A stretch of DNA of 64,000 nt, from the NCBI GenBank assembly GCA_031972475.1, contig DALYEP010000001.1, positions 62,001-126,000 on the forward strand, given 5' to 3'. Numbering within the stretch: the first letter of the stretch is position 1; each line of letters starts with the position of its first letter. The notes beneath the pieces are model-generated. The model saw only the letters and a list, made by a program, of their open reading frames with translations, was not told the origin of the DNA and searched no databases. The DNA comes from CAIQNR01 sp031972475. Lineage in GTDB: Bacteria; Babelota; Babeliae; Babelales; CAIQNR01. A program made the translations under genes and the position numbers. This document shows, in pieces, positions 25,297 through 33,157 of the stretch.

Positions 25297-25907
25297 TGAA
25301 TATTCGTAAAAGATCTATTGCTATTTCTGATTCTATTTCTCAATTAATAATCCCTGATTATGAATATGTGGTTATTTCTGAGCTTAATAATATTCAAAAT
25401 ATTTCTATAGAAATTATAGTTGGTAAGCATGCATCAGTTGAATATATTTTAAATGAAGTGCATCAACCATTAGTACATCGTACTATAAGTTTTATATTGC
25501 AGGGTGAGCATGCACAAGCTATTTGTTTTGGTAAAATGGCTTTTAATAATCATCAATCTTATAATTTAGTTATTAATCAATTTCATAAAGCAGCTTATAC
25601 AAAAAGTTCTTCAATTATTAAAATGGTATTAAATGATCAATCTAAATCTAGCTATAAAGGAATGATTTTAATTGAAAAAGAAGGTGTAAAATCACATGCT
25701 TTGCAATCGCATAAAGCTTTGATTTTAAGTGATCAGGCATGTGCAATTTCTGAGCCTCAATTAGAAATTCTTACTCATGATGTTATGTGTAGCCACGGTA
25801 GTGCAATTTCATATATTGATCAGAGTCAAATGTATTATCTTATGAGTCGTGGTATTTCTCAAAAAGTAGCAGAAGAAATCATTATTCAAGCATTTTTGTT
25901 TTATTAA
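25296..25907 (+). CDS. sufD: SufD-like protein, short form
   Basis: The start overlaps the sufB stop (TAATG). The 203 residues cover only the C-terminal SufB/SufD beta-helix core: SSSIIKMVLNDQSKSSYKGM, a conserved His in KSHALQSHKALILSD, HGSAISYIDQSQMYYLMSRG, then the closing helices. SufD is usually 380-450 residues, so about half (the N-terminal helical part and early strands) is missing. The frame is intact and well conserved where expected, so it is probably functional rather than decayed. It should pair with SufB and SufC. Confidence 0.85.
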   Translation: MNIRKRSIAISDSISQLIIPDYEYVVISELNNIQNISIEIIVGKHASVEYILNEVHQPLVHRTISFILQGEHAQAICFGKMAFNNHQSYNLVINQFHKAAYTKSSSIIKMVLNDQSKSSYKGMILIEKEGVKSHALQSHKALILSDQACAISEPQLEILTHDVMCSHGSAISYIDQSQMYYLMSRGISQKVAEEIIIQAFLFY

Positions 25908-26675
25908 TCAATCTATTAGATCTAAAGTTGATTCTTTTGAATTTGTTAAATCTGTTGTTGCAGGTAGCTTTTGAAGTGATTTTTTTAGGTTGCTATAATT
26001 ATCTTTCCATTTACGGTCTCTTTCTTCTTTTTCTTTTATAGCAATTTCTCTTAATAGATTTTGCTGATTTTCATAGAATTTTTGAATTTCTTTTTTTCTT
26101 CTTTTTTCTTCTTCTTTTATCAACTTTTGATACACACGTGCTTTTTCTTCTTGTTCTTTTCTTTCTTTATCTTTACGTTCCTTTTCTTCTTGTTCTATTT
26201 TTTCTGAATTTTCCCATCTTTCTCCTCTTATTAAGGATTCAAGCATTAATGGTCCTTTTGGCATTTCACTTTTTTTTTTATGGCTTTCTTTTGCGAGCAT
26301 GTATTGAAAAAGCGGGGAGTGTTTTATTTTTAAATTCCAAAAATCTTGTACTCTCTCTTCTTTTGTTAAATTTTCCATTTCTGTTGCATCAGTTTCTTGT
26401 ATTTGTTCTACTTGAGGCTCTTTTGATTCTTTTATTTTTTGATCTTTAAAAATTGTTGGTTCTGTAGATATAAATTCTGATTTAAAAGTTGTAAGGGTAG
26501 GTGTTTTTTGTAGAGGTTGAGGGTTTAAAGAGATGCTGAGGTCTTTGGTTATAGACGGAACTTCTAAAGTATCTTGTGGTTGTAATTTTTTTTTAAACCA
26601 ATTAAAAAATGGATGGGATGATGCTGAATTGCTATATGAAAATTTAAGCAATATAATAAACATTATCTTCTTCAA
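25908..26675 (-). CDS. Secreted coiled-coil protein, 255 residues, unknown function
   Basis: MKKIMFIILLKFSYSNSA is a signal peptide. The mature chain has a Pro/Thr-rich first part (LNPQPLQKTPTLTTFKSEF). Residues ~145-235 form a long charged coiled coil rich in Glu, Lys and Arg (KIEQEEKERKDKERKEQEEK). It could be a spacer or host-protein mimic, but nothing specific can be said. It ends one base after sufD on the opposite strand and separates sufCBD from sufS. Confidence 0.7.
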   Translation of the reverse strand: MKKIMFIILLKFSYSNSASSHPFFNWFKKKLQPQDTLEVPSITKDLSISLNPQPLQKTPTLTTFKSEFISTEPTIFKDQKIKESKEPQVEQIQETDATEMENLTKEERVQDFWNLKIKHSPLFQYMLAKESHKKKSEMPKGPLMLESLIRGERWENSEKIEQEEKERKDKERKEQEEKARVYQKLIKEEEKRRKKEIQKFYENQQNLLREIAIKEKEERDRKWKDNYSNLKKSLQKLPATTDLTNSKESTLDLID

Positions 26676-26830
26676 TATATTCCAATTCTTTTATTTTATT
26701 TTAAATTTATTACTTTATATTAAAAGTAAGATAAACCGCGATTATTTTCAAGATCTCTATCATTTTATGAAAATAAATATTCATAAACTCCTTTTCATTC
26801 TATAAGCATTTTGATTGTTTTTTATTCTAA

Positions 26831-26861
26831 TTGACAAATAAAATAAGCGTGCTAGTATAAT
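26831..26861 (+). promoter_or_regulatory. Promoter for sufS
   Basis: A perfect TTGACA (26831-26836) and a perfect TATAAT (26856-26861) are separated by 19 bases. TAGTAT at 26853 would give 16. The sufS start lies about 60 bases further on. This suggests sufS is transcribed independently of sufCBD. Confidence 0.6.
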
Positions 26862-26922
26862 ATTTTATACTAATTTTATTAAAATATAATCATAAAAGTA
26901 GTTTTAGAGTTAGAGAGTTTTT

Positions 26923-28131
26923 ATGAAAATGGTACGTGAAGATTTCCCTATTTTTTTTCAGCGTTCAGAAAAGCCTTTAGTTTATTTTGATAATGCTGCA
27001 ACAACTCAAAAGCCACGAGCTGTTTTAAGCACGATTTCTCATTTTTATATGACTTATAATGCTTCGGCAAGTAGAGGTATTTATAAAATTGCTGAGCGAG
27101 CTACTGAAGCTTATGAAAGCGTTCGTTATAATGTAGCTCGATTTATTAATGCTCAATCATCATCTGAAATTGTTTTTACCCAAGGAGCAACTGATAGCAT
27201 AAATACAGTTGTTTTAATATGGGCTCAGTATGCAGTAAAAGAAGGGGACGAAATTGTTGTTTCTTTAATGGAGCATCATTCAAACTTTGTACCATGGCAG
27301 CAGCTTGCTCAGGAAAAAAAAGCAGTTTTAAAAATTATTCCTGTTAATAAGGATGGTTTTTTAGATATAAGGTCTGCTCAAGATCTTATTACTTCAAAGA
27401 CGAAATTAGTGGCAATAACTCAAATTTCTAATGCAATAGGAACTAATAATGACTTGTCTCTTATTATTAAACGAGCAAAAGAAGTTGGAGCAAAAGTCCT
27501 TGTTGATGGAGCTCAAGTTGTGGCTTGTCAAAAAGTAGATGTTCAGTCTTTAGGGTGTGATTTTTATGTATTTTCAGCTCATAAAATGTTTGGACCTACT
27601 GGTGTTGGAGTTTTGTATCTTAATAGATTTATTCAAAAAGAATGTAAGCCATATTTATTTGGGGGTGGTATGGTGCATGAAGTTTCTATAGAAAAGACTA
27701 GTTTTTTGCCAGCGCCGATGATGTTTGAAGCTGGCACTCCTCCTGTTGCGCAAGTTATAGGTTTAGGAGCTGCAATAGATTATATTTTTAGGCATTCTTT
27801 TGAAGATGTTCAACTACATCTAAAAAAATTAACAACTAAGCTTATAGATGACTTAAAAAAGCTTCCTAAGGTTCGTATTATAGGCTCCGCAGAGCATTTA
27901 AAAGGAGCAGGGCATATTGTTAGTTTTGTTATTGATGGTGTTCATGCACATGATGTTGCTGCATATTTGGACAAAGAAGGTATCTGTGTAAGAGCTGGAC
28001 ATCATTGCGCTCAGCCTCTTGCAAAGGCATTAAATTATGAGTCTTCGGTGAGAGTTTCATTTTCTATTTATAACACTTTAGAAGAAGTTGATTATTTTAT
28101 TAAAGTAATGAAACAGCTTGTTGTGCTATAA
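26923..28131 (+). CDS. sufS: Cysteine desulfurase SufS
   Basis: This PLP enzyme takes sulfur from cysteine to form a persulfide for Fe-S assembly. The N-terminal YFDNAATTQKPRAV, MEHHSNFVPWQ, PLP-binding FSAHKMFGPTGVGVLY (Lys) and active-site Cys in VRAGHHCAQPLAK are all present. The form RAGHHCAQP marks group II (SufS/CsdA) enzymes. At 402 residues it is full length. Its sulfur acceptor is probably SufU, encoded at 31300. Secreted-protein genes lie between the two. Confidence 0.96.
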   Translation: MKMVREDFPIFFQRSEKPLVYFDNAATTQKPRAVLSTISHFYMTYNASASRGIYKIAERATEAYESVRYNVARFINAQSSSEIVFTQGATDSINTVVLIWAQYAVKEGDEIVVSLMEHHSNFVPWQQLAQEKKAVLKIIPVNKDGFLDIRSAQDLITSKTKLVAITQISNAIGTNNDLSLIIKRAKEVGAKVLVDGAQVVACQKVDVQSLGCDFYVFSAHKMFGPTGVGVLYLNRFIQKECKPYLFGGGMVHEVSIEKTSFLPAPMMFEAGTPPVAQVIGLGAAIDYIFRHSFEDVQLHLKKLTTKLIDDLKKLPKVRIIGSAEHLKGAGHIVSFVIDGVHAHDVAAYLDKEGICVRAGHHCAQPLAKALNYESSVRVSFSIYNTLEEVDYFIKVMKQLVVL

Positions 28132-28180
28132 AATTTTTTATATTGTTTTTTATCATTTATATAATTTTTAGAGGTTATTT

Positions 28181-28963
28181 ATGAAAATTAAAAGTATTTT
28201 ATTCTTATATATTTTATCAGTAGGTTTATATGCTTCGGATAGTCCTAAGACTAATGATATTAAATATTTAGAAGAAATTACCTATGTTAATGGTATTCAG
28301 TTTGTTGCAAAAGCTCGTCCATCAGAAAATTCTTCTAAAGCTCAATCAGCATTTGAGCCATCTAAAAATATAAGCAGAACAAATTTATGTGAAGAATTTG
28401 AATCAAAACGCCGTAAAATGGATAATTCACAAAAAGAGGGTTTGTCATCTTTAAGTGATTTTTCTGTTGGTATGCAGAATATAGAAAAGAACAAAAAAGA
28501 ATTTGAACCTTTTATGCCTTATATGCAGCCAGTTTTATCTTATTTAGATATTCACCAACAGTATGCTGCTTTTATGGCATGGCAAGCTGCACAACATACT
28601 GAAGTTACTCAAGGAGATCAAAAGGTTGATAATACTAGGTTATTTGGGCTTTTAGAAACATTGCAGCAACATCGTAAAATACAATCAGTAAATGATTCTT
28701 TGCCTGTAGCTGGTCAGAAAGATCAATACGAAGATCCTCAATCTCAAATGAATAAAGATACTCGTTTAAATCATATTTGTGCTGAGTGTGGAAAAGGATT
28801 TCCTTCTCAATCTAAGCTTCAAAGACATTCGGTTGTACATACAAAAGAGAGGCCTTTTGTATGTAATGTTGATGGATGTGGTAGAGCATATACTCAAAAG
28901 GGGACTTTAGATGACCATATTCTTAAAAACCACATTGTTAAAAAGGATACTTGTGAAAATTAA
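28181..28963 (+). CDS. Secreted protein with two eukaryote-type C2H2 zinc fingers
   Basis: MKIKSILFLYILSVGLYASD is a signal peptide. Residues ~37-108 are shared almost word for word with the next gene (FVAKARPSENSSKAQSAFEP; KRRKMDNSQKEGLSSLSDFS), including a KRRK cluster that could be a nuclear localisation signal. The C-terminus holds two classical C2H2 fingers: C200-x2-C203-x12-H216-x3-H220 and C228-x4-C233-x12-H246-x4-H251. They are joined by HTKERPFVC, a near copy of the eukaryotic HTGEKPF linker. Such fingers bind DNA in eukaryotes. In an exported bacterial protein this suggests a host-nucleus effector (inference). No prokaryotic Ros/MucR pattern fits. Confidence 0.85.
   Translation: MKIKSILFLYILSVGLYASDSPKTNDIKYLEEITYVNGIQFVAKARPSENSSKAQSAFEPSKNISRTNLCEEFESKRRKMDNSQKEGLSSLSDFSVGMQNIEKNKKEFEPFMPYMQPVLSYLDIHQQYAAFMAWQAAQHTEVTQGDQKVDNTRLFGLLETLQQHRKIQSVNDSLPVAGQKDQYEDPQSQMNKDTRLNHICAECGKGFPSQSKLQRHSVVHTKERPFVCNVDGCGRAYTQKGTLDDHILKNHIVKKDTCEN
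28290..28504 (+). repeat. 215-base direct repeat, copy 1
   Basis: This is identical, base for base by eye, to 29062-29276 (offset 772). It encodes the shared middle module of the two neighbouring secreted proteins. Flanking coding sequence has clearly diverged. Confidence 0.9.
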
Positions 28964-29606
28964 AAGTATTTTACTCTTATATATTTTATCAGTAGGTTTA
29001 TATGCTGCAAATACTGATAAGGTTAATGATATTGAATTTTTAGAAGAAACTACCATTATTGATGGTATTCAGTTTGTTGCAAAAGCTCGTCCATCAGAAA
29101 ATTCTTCTAAAGCTCAATCAGCATTTGAGCCATCTAAAAATATAAGCAGAACAAATTTATGTGAAGAATTTGAATCAAAACGCCGTAAAATGGATAATTC
29201 ACAAAAAGAGGGTTTGTCATCTTTAAGTGATTTTTCTGTTGGTATGCAGAATATAGAAAAGAACAAAAAAGAATTTAAACCAAAAAGCTCAAAAAAGAGT
29301 GGTGTAAATGAGGTATCTTTGAGTTCTGATTTTGGTATATCGAATGAAAAAGAATTTGATTCATCAAAAGCTGCATCATCAATGCCAGATTTTGTTACTT
29401 TGAATTTTAATCCATATCTTTTAACGAGAGAAAATTTTACTCGATTTATCCAATTAAAGGAAAAAATATTACAAAAATTTTCTAATAGTAAAGTTGTTGT
29501 AGATTTTTCTGAAGAAGAATCTCGATTTACTATTTCAGTAAATGATCTTCGTACAAAAAAATTTGTTGAATTTTATTATCAAAAAAATAAAAAACTAAAA
29601 AATTAA
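28953..29606 (+). CDS. Secreted paralogue of the zinc-finger protein, different C-terminus
   Basis: The start is GTG at 28953. AAGGA lies six bases before it, the translation then begins VKIKSILLLYILSVGLYAAN like its paralogue's signal peptide, and it overlaps the preceding stop by 11 bases. The upstream in-frame ATG at 28911 would bury the signal sequence. The 217-residue product shares the signal peptide and the central module with the zinc-finger protein. It then switches to an unrelated ~110-residue end (SSMPDFVTLNFNPYLL; FSNSKVVVDFSEEESRFTIS) without zinc fingers. This looks like module swapping after tandem duplication. Confidence 0.8.
   Translation: MKIKSILLLYILSVGLYAANTDKVNDIEFLEETTIIDGIQFVAKARPSENSSKAQSAFEPSKNISRTNLCEEFESKRRKMDNSQKEGLSSLSDFSVGMQNIEKNKKEFKPKSSKKSGVNEVSLSSDFGISNEKEFDSSKAASSMPDFVTLNFNPYLLTRENFTRFIQLKEKILQKFSNSKVVVDFSEEESRFTISVNDLRTKKFVEFYYQKNKKLKN
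29062..29276 (+). repeat. 215-base direct repeat, copy 2
   Basis: Second copy of the block at 28290-28504, with no base differences seen. Together the two copies could support recombination that fuses or deletes the paired genes (772 bases between copies). Confidence 0.9.
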
Positions 29607-29761
29607 AAAAAGATTTAAAACATCAAGTGTTTGCTGAAAAAAGAAAATAATAATTATTTTTATTAAGTATTACCTTTAAAAAAAAATTAATTACTGTAAT
29701 TTATTGATACAGTTTGTATTTATAAGTAATTTTTTAATTTTAAAAGCGCATTAAGGGTTTT

Positions 29762-30430
29762 ATGAAAAATAGAAACATATTATTTTTAGTTGTTAATTTT
29801 TGTACAGCAACTTTTTTAGTTGCTAATTCTATAGAACCATTTGATATAGATGATTTAGATAGTGATAGTGTTATAAGTGAATCAGAAATACCCCCTTTGG
29901 CATTTATAGGTAGTGGTAATGCGCTTCAAGTGCCGCCTCCGCCGCCTTTGTTATATTTTCCGCATCTAGATCCGCAATTTCAGGGGATGCCAAAAGTTAA
30001 GTTTCCACCAATTCCGCCTCTTTTGAGCAAAGAAGAATTTGATTTTTATTTACAATATAAAAGAAATGGAATGAAAAGATTGAAACTTTCTTTTTCATTA
30101 AATGTTTCTAAAGATCCTATTATTATGGACCCTTCTTCAGAAGAAAGTCTCTCTTTTAGAAGATTTATAAAAGAGAGACTAGAACAAATCGAGAAAAATA
30201 AAGAATCAAGAAGAAAATCAGAAGAAAGAGCTAAATTAGAAACAAAAAATCAAGAAAAATTTCCATGCCCTGTATGTAAGAAATATTTCTTACATAGATT
30301 TATTTTAGATAGTCATTTGGATAACTGCCATTGGCCATATGTTGGTACATATGCTTCTAGACGTAGATACCCAAGTCATTCGAGCAATCCAGTTAGATTT
30401 CAGCAACAAGGAACTGATAAAAAAGAGTAA
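29762..30430 (+). CDS. Secreted protein with proline-rich segment and one C2H2 zinc finger
   Basis: MKNRNILFLVVNFCTATFLVANS is a signal peptide. An acidic stretch (DIDDLDSDSVISESE) is followed by a proline-rich part (LQVPPPPPLLYFPHL; KFPPIPPLL). A charged helix comes next (RRFIKERLEQIEKNKESRRK). One classical finger C169-x2-C172-x12-H185-x4-H190 follows, and a basic tail (ASRRRYPSH) ends the chain. It has 222 residues and no known full-length relative. It is the third gene in the secreted cluster and shares the finger type, but not the middle module, with the first. It may act in a host cell (inference). Confidence 0.8.
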   Translation: MKNRNILFLVVNFCTATFLVANSIEPFDIDDLDSDSVISESEIPPLAFIGSGNALQVPPPPPLLYFPHLDPQFQGMPKVKFPPIPPLLSKEEFDFYLQYKRNGMKRLKLSFSLNVSKDPIIMDPSSEESLSFRRFIKERLEQIEKNKESRRKSEERAKLETKNQEKFPCPVCKKYFLHRFILDSHLDNCHWPYVGTYASRRRYPSHSSNPVRFQQQGTDKKE

Positions 30431-30450
30431 TTGGTCTTATTTTCTCAAAG

Positions 30451-31224
30451 TTATATACATGAAATTCTTTTTTCATGGCTAGAAGGTGATGGTTTTGGAC
30501 CTAGTAGTTTTTGAATTAAAGATCGAGATGTTTTTTTAATAACATCTGATGTTTTTGGATCTTGTTCTATAGTTTCAAGTATTGGTTGAAGTTCTTTTTG
30601 TATATATATTCGAGTTACACGCATTTCTTGAATAATTTCTTCTTGCTTTTGTATAGATGTGTAAGTTTTGTCTGTTAGGTTTGCAACAACAGAATCTATT
30701 TCATTAATCATTTTTTCAGCATCGGCAATTCTTTCTAAAAGAGGCTTATTGATTTTTTTTATTTCATTAATATTTTCTTTTAAATTTGTTAGTTGATTTC
30801 CAAAATGATCCATACTTTTTTTATAACTACTAATTGTTTCTAGTTCTTTATTTACCCATAGATACATTATTGCAGCAGATACACATCCTCCAACTAAAAA
30901 CGAACTAATAAGGCTTTTAGAAGAACTTTTTGTTACTTGTACGTACTGACTTGCTATTTGTTGTGCTGTTATTCCAGCAATAATAGTACCAGTTGCTTTT
31001 ATATAAGATTTTTTATCAGTCATTATTAAACGATACGATGAAGTTTCTTGTAATTTTCTGCAGTAATCAAAAAATGTAGATCTTGATAAAAATACATCAT
31101 CTGATGAACTAGAAGCTCGATAAAAGTTTGATGAAGATTCAAGATCTGAGCTAGAAATTTTTAAAAAACATAGATGTAAAGTGATAAGAAAAATAATTGG
31201 TGAAAAAAAAGATTTAGTGTTCAT
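30451..31224 (-). CDS. Membrane-associated coiled-coil protein with signal sequence, 257 residues
   Basis: MNTKSFFSPIIFLITLHLCFLKISS is a signal peptide. A Ser-rich part follows, then two hydrophobic segments near residues 76-96 (IKATGTIIAGITAQQIASQY) and 103-125 (SLISSFLVGGCVSAAIMYLW). A coiled coil of about 100 residues comes next (QLTNLKENINEIKKINKPLL; IQKQEEIIQEMRVTRIYIQ). The layout resembles bacterial inclusion-membrane or surface proteins in shape only. No family was recognised. It lies opposite to the zinc-finger cluster and upstream of sufU. Confidence 0.65.
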   Translation of the reverse strand: MNTKSFFSPIIFLITLHLCFLKISSSDLESSSNFYRASSSSDDVFLSRSTFFDYCRKLQETSSYRLIMTDKKSYIKATGTIIAGITAQQIASQYVQVTKSSSKSLISSFLVGGCVSAAIMYLWVNKELETISSYKKSMDHFGNQLTNLKENINEIKKINKPLLERIADAEKMINEIDSVVANLTDKTYTSIQKQEEIIQEMRVTRIYIQKELQPILETIEQDPKTSDVIKKTSRSLIQKLLGPKPSPSSHEKRISCI

Positions 31225-31299
31225 GATGTTTCCTTAAAAAATGATCGATTTGTCTATAAGCTGAAGTATATTTGTATCATGTAGGAGTTAAATAAAGAT

Positions 31300-31692
31300 A
31301 TGAACTTAAAAAATATTTATAATAATCAATTATATGAACGGTATAACAATCCAAAATATAAACAAATACTTAAAGAATATTCTTTTCAATCAGGTATTTA
31401 TAATCCATCATGTGGTGATAAGATTAATATTCAAGTAGTTTTATCTGAAGGTAAAATTATAAGTATAGCATATCAGTCTGAAGGATGTGTTATCAGCGGA
31501 GGAGCAGCAGATTTATTAGTAGATTTCTTTCTTGAAAAGAATATAAATGAGGTAATGAATTTTACAAAAGAAGCTATTTTTTCTGTTATAGGAATGAATT
31601 TAGGCCCTAATAGATTGCGCTGTGCTTATATAACAATTGAAGCGTTGCAGAACATTTTTAAGCAATATCAAGATGAGTCTCAAAGTGCTTAA
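31300..31692 (+). CDS. sufU: Fe-S scaffold / sulfur acceptor SufU (IscU-like)
   Basis: The 130 residues match the SufU/IscU family. The three ligand cysteines are present in NPSCGDKI, SEGCVISGG and NRLRCAYI, and RYNNPKYKQIL opens the fold. GCVIS and the spacing before the third Cys fit SufU, which takes sulfur from SufS in zinc-dependent fashion, better than IscU. It is the only scaffold of this type in the window. The NurA-like gene overlaps its end by 20 bases. Confidence 0.92.
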   Translation: MNLKNIYNNQLYERYNNPKYKQILKEYSFQSGIYNPSCGDKINIQVVLSEGKIISIAYQSEGCVISGGAADLLVDFFLEKNINEVMNFTKEAIFSVIGMNLGPNRLRCAYITIEALQNIFKQYQDESQSA

Positions 31693-32809
31693 TAAGTCAA
31701 AAGTTTTACAAGAATTACAAGCTACTTCAAAAACACTATTTTTAGATATCTCATATCAAATTGATGAAATCTCTTCTGTGTGGGATACGATGGTTAAAGA
31801 TAAATTGTTATTGCATAAGGTTCAGTCTTTACCGCATCTTGGTCTTGCCACATGGGTAGGTTCTATTGATGATGCTTATTATGTAGAACAGCATGTTAAT
31901 AATTATCAGGTGGTTTCTGTTGATGGATCTCAGGTTTACCCTGATAAGCATACTGGTACTCATTGTTTTTTAATTAATATTGGGGGTATTTGTTTAACTT
32001 ATCAATATCAAAAAGGTTCAAGCTTTTTGTGGTCAGAGCCTTTTGTTTTTGCCGAACAAGAGATTGATGACGAACTTGGCCGTGCAATAGATGTTGTTAA
32101 TGGAAAACGTGAAGAATTTGAGTTTAAAGTAGGTTTAGAGCATTGTTTAAAGCGTAAAAATGAATTATTAAACATTCCATTAATTTTTTTATTTGATGGA
32201 TCATTAGTTTTTTGGCATTTGCAAGGTAAAGATTCCCTTATTAAGGATTATTTTTTACAAAGATATATCTATTATTTAGATCAATTTTATAAGCAAGATA
32301 TTCTTATAGCTGGTTATTTAAGTTTGTCTAAAGGAAGAGATCTTTCCAATATAGTGCAGGCATTTAGTAATAATTTTGCATCAGTATCTTTGGATAAAAC
32401 AAAGCAATATAAAAATATTAGTGATGGGTTATTGGCTACATTTTTTTTAAAAAAAAATATGCGTTCTACAATTTTTAAAAGCAATGCGCTTATTACCCAA
32501 AATATGCCTTTTCAGTTGCATCCTCATTTTTTTTATTATAATACAGGAGATGAAATTGTACGTATCGAAATTCCTGGATATATAGCATGTGATGAGCAAA
32601 AAATTACACTCATTGCATCTTTAATAAAAAATCAAATAGAAAAAGGTCAAGGATACCCTATAGCAATTGCAGAAGCGCATGAACAGGCAGTCGTAAAATC
32701 TCAAGATCGTAATATGTTTTATCAAATGGTCAAAGATATAGCGATTCAGCAAAAAAGAGCTATTATTCCTTCTCAAAAAAATATAAAAAAAAGAAGGATG
32801 AATGTTTAA
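31673..32809 (+). CDS. NurA-domain nuclease-like protein
   Basis: The ATG at 31673 overlaps the end of sufU. The first ATG at 31637 would overlap by 56 bases and has a worse context. The NurA domain starts at YQVVSVDGSQVYPDKH (Asp84 as first metal ligand). It continues with PLIFLFDGSLVFWHL (second acid) and ends with YPIAIAEAHEQAVVKSQDR, a block seen in bacterial NurA-like proteins. NurA acts as a 5'-3' nuclease with HerA in archaea, and the bacterial role is less clear. No HerA-type ATPase is in the window. The product has 378 residues. Confidence 0.78.
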   Translation: MSLKVLNKSKVLQELQATSKTLFLDISYQIDEISSVWDTMVKDKLLLHKVQSLPHLGLATWVGSIDDAYYVEQHVNNYQVVSVDGSQVYPDKHTGTHCFLINIGGICLTYQYQKGSSFLWSEPFVFAEQEIDDELGRAIDVVNGKREEFEFKVGLEHCLKRKNELLNIPLIFLFDGSLVFWHLQGKDSLIKDYFLQRYIYYLDQFYKQDILIAGYLSLSKGRDLSNIVQAFSNNFASVSLDKTKQYKNISDGLLATFFLKKNMRSTIFKSNALITQNMPFQLHPHFFYYNTGDEIVRIEIPGYIACDEQKITLIASLIKNQIEKGQGYPIAIAEAHEQAVVKSQDRNMFYQMVKDIAIQQKRAIIPSQKNIKKRRMNV

Positions 32810-32911
32810 TAGAGCATATTTCGTTGATCTATTGATCTAGTTTTTTAAATTTAGATAGTATAGAAAAATAATTTTTATAAATTAAATTCATAGTTTTAGG
32901 GGAGTATGTCT

Positions 32912-33145
32912 ATGAAGAAATTATTTTTTTTACTAATAATGAGTCCCGCTTTAAAAGCACATGATATGAAAATGCCAATTAAATTTTTGAAAAATGAATC
33001 TACTCAAAGTCAAAAAGGACTGTTGAAAAAATCTCCATTGCCTCGTCGTAAATCAAGTTCAAGCAGTACATCATTGCTTCCAGAAAGTAATACAGCATTT
33101 CCAGAAAAAGGAAATATTAAAGAGCTAAAAAGAGAGTCAGAATAA
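32912..33145 (+). CDS. Small secreted basic protein, 77 residues
   Basis: AGGGGAG at 32898-32904 sits seven bases before the ATG at 32912 but almost touches the ATG at 32906, so 32912 is chosen. MKKLFFLLIMSPALKAHD is a signal peptide. The mature ~60 residues are basic and Ser-rich (PLPRRKSSSSSTSLLPESN) and probably disordered. No family. It is convergent with the coiled-coil gene at 33158. Confidence 0.65.
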   Translation: MKKLFFLLIMSPALKAHDMKMPIKFLKNESTQSQKGLLKKSPLPRRKSSSSSTSLLPESNTAFPEKGNIKELKRESE

Positions 33146-33157
33146 TTAATTATCTTT

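Noticed and set aside
28911..28952. Upstream ATG as start of the second zinc-finger-cluster gene
   Set aside because: It adds 14 residues that hide the signal peptide. The GTG at 28953 has a good AAGGA site and matches the paralogue's start.
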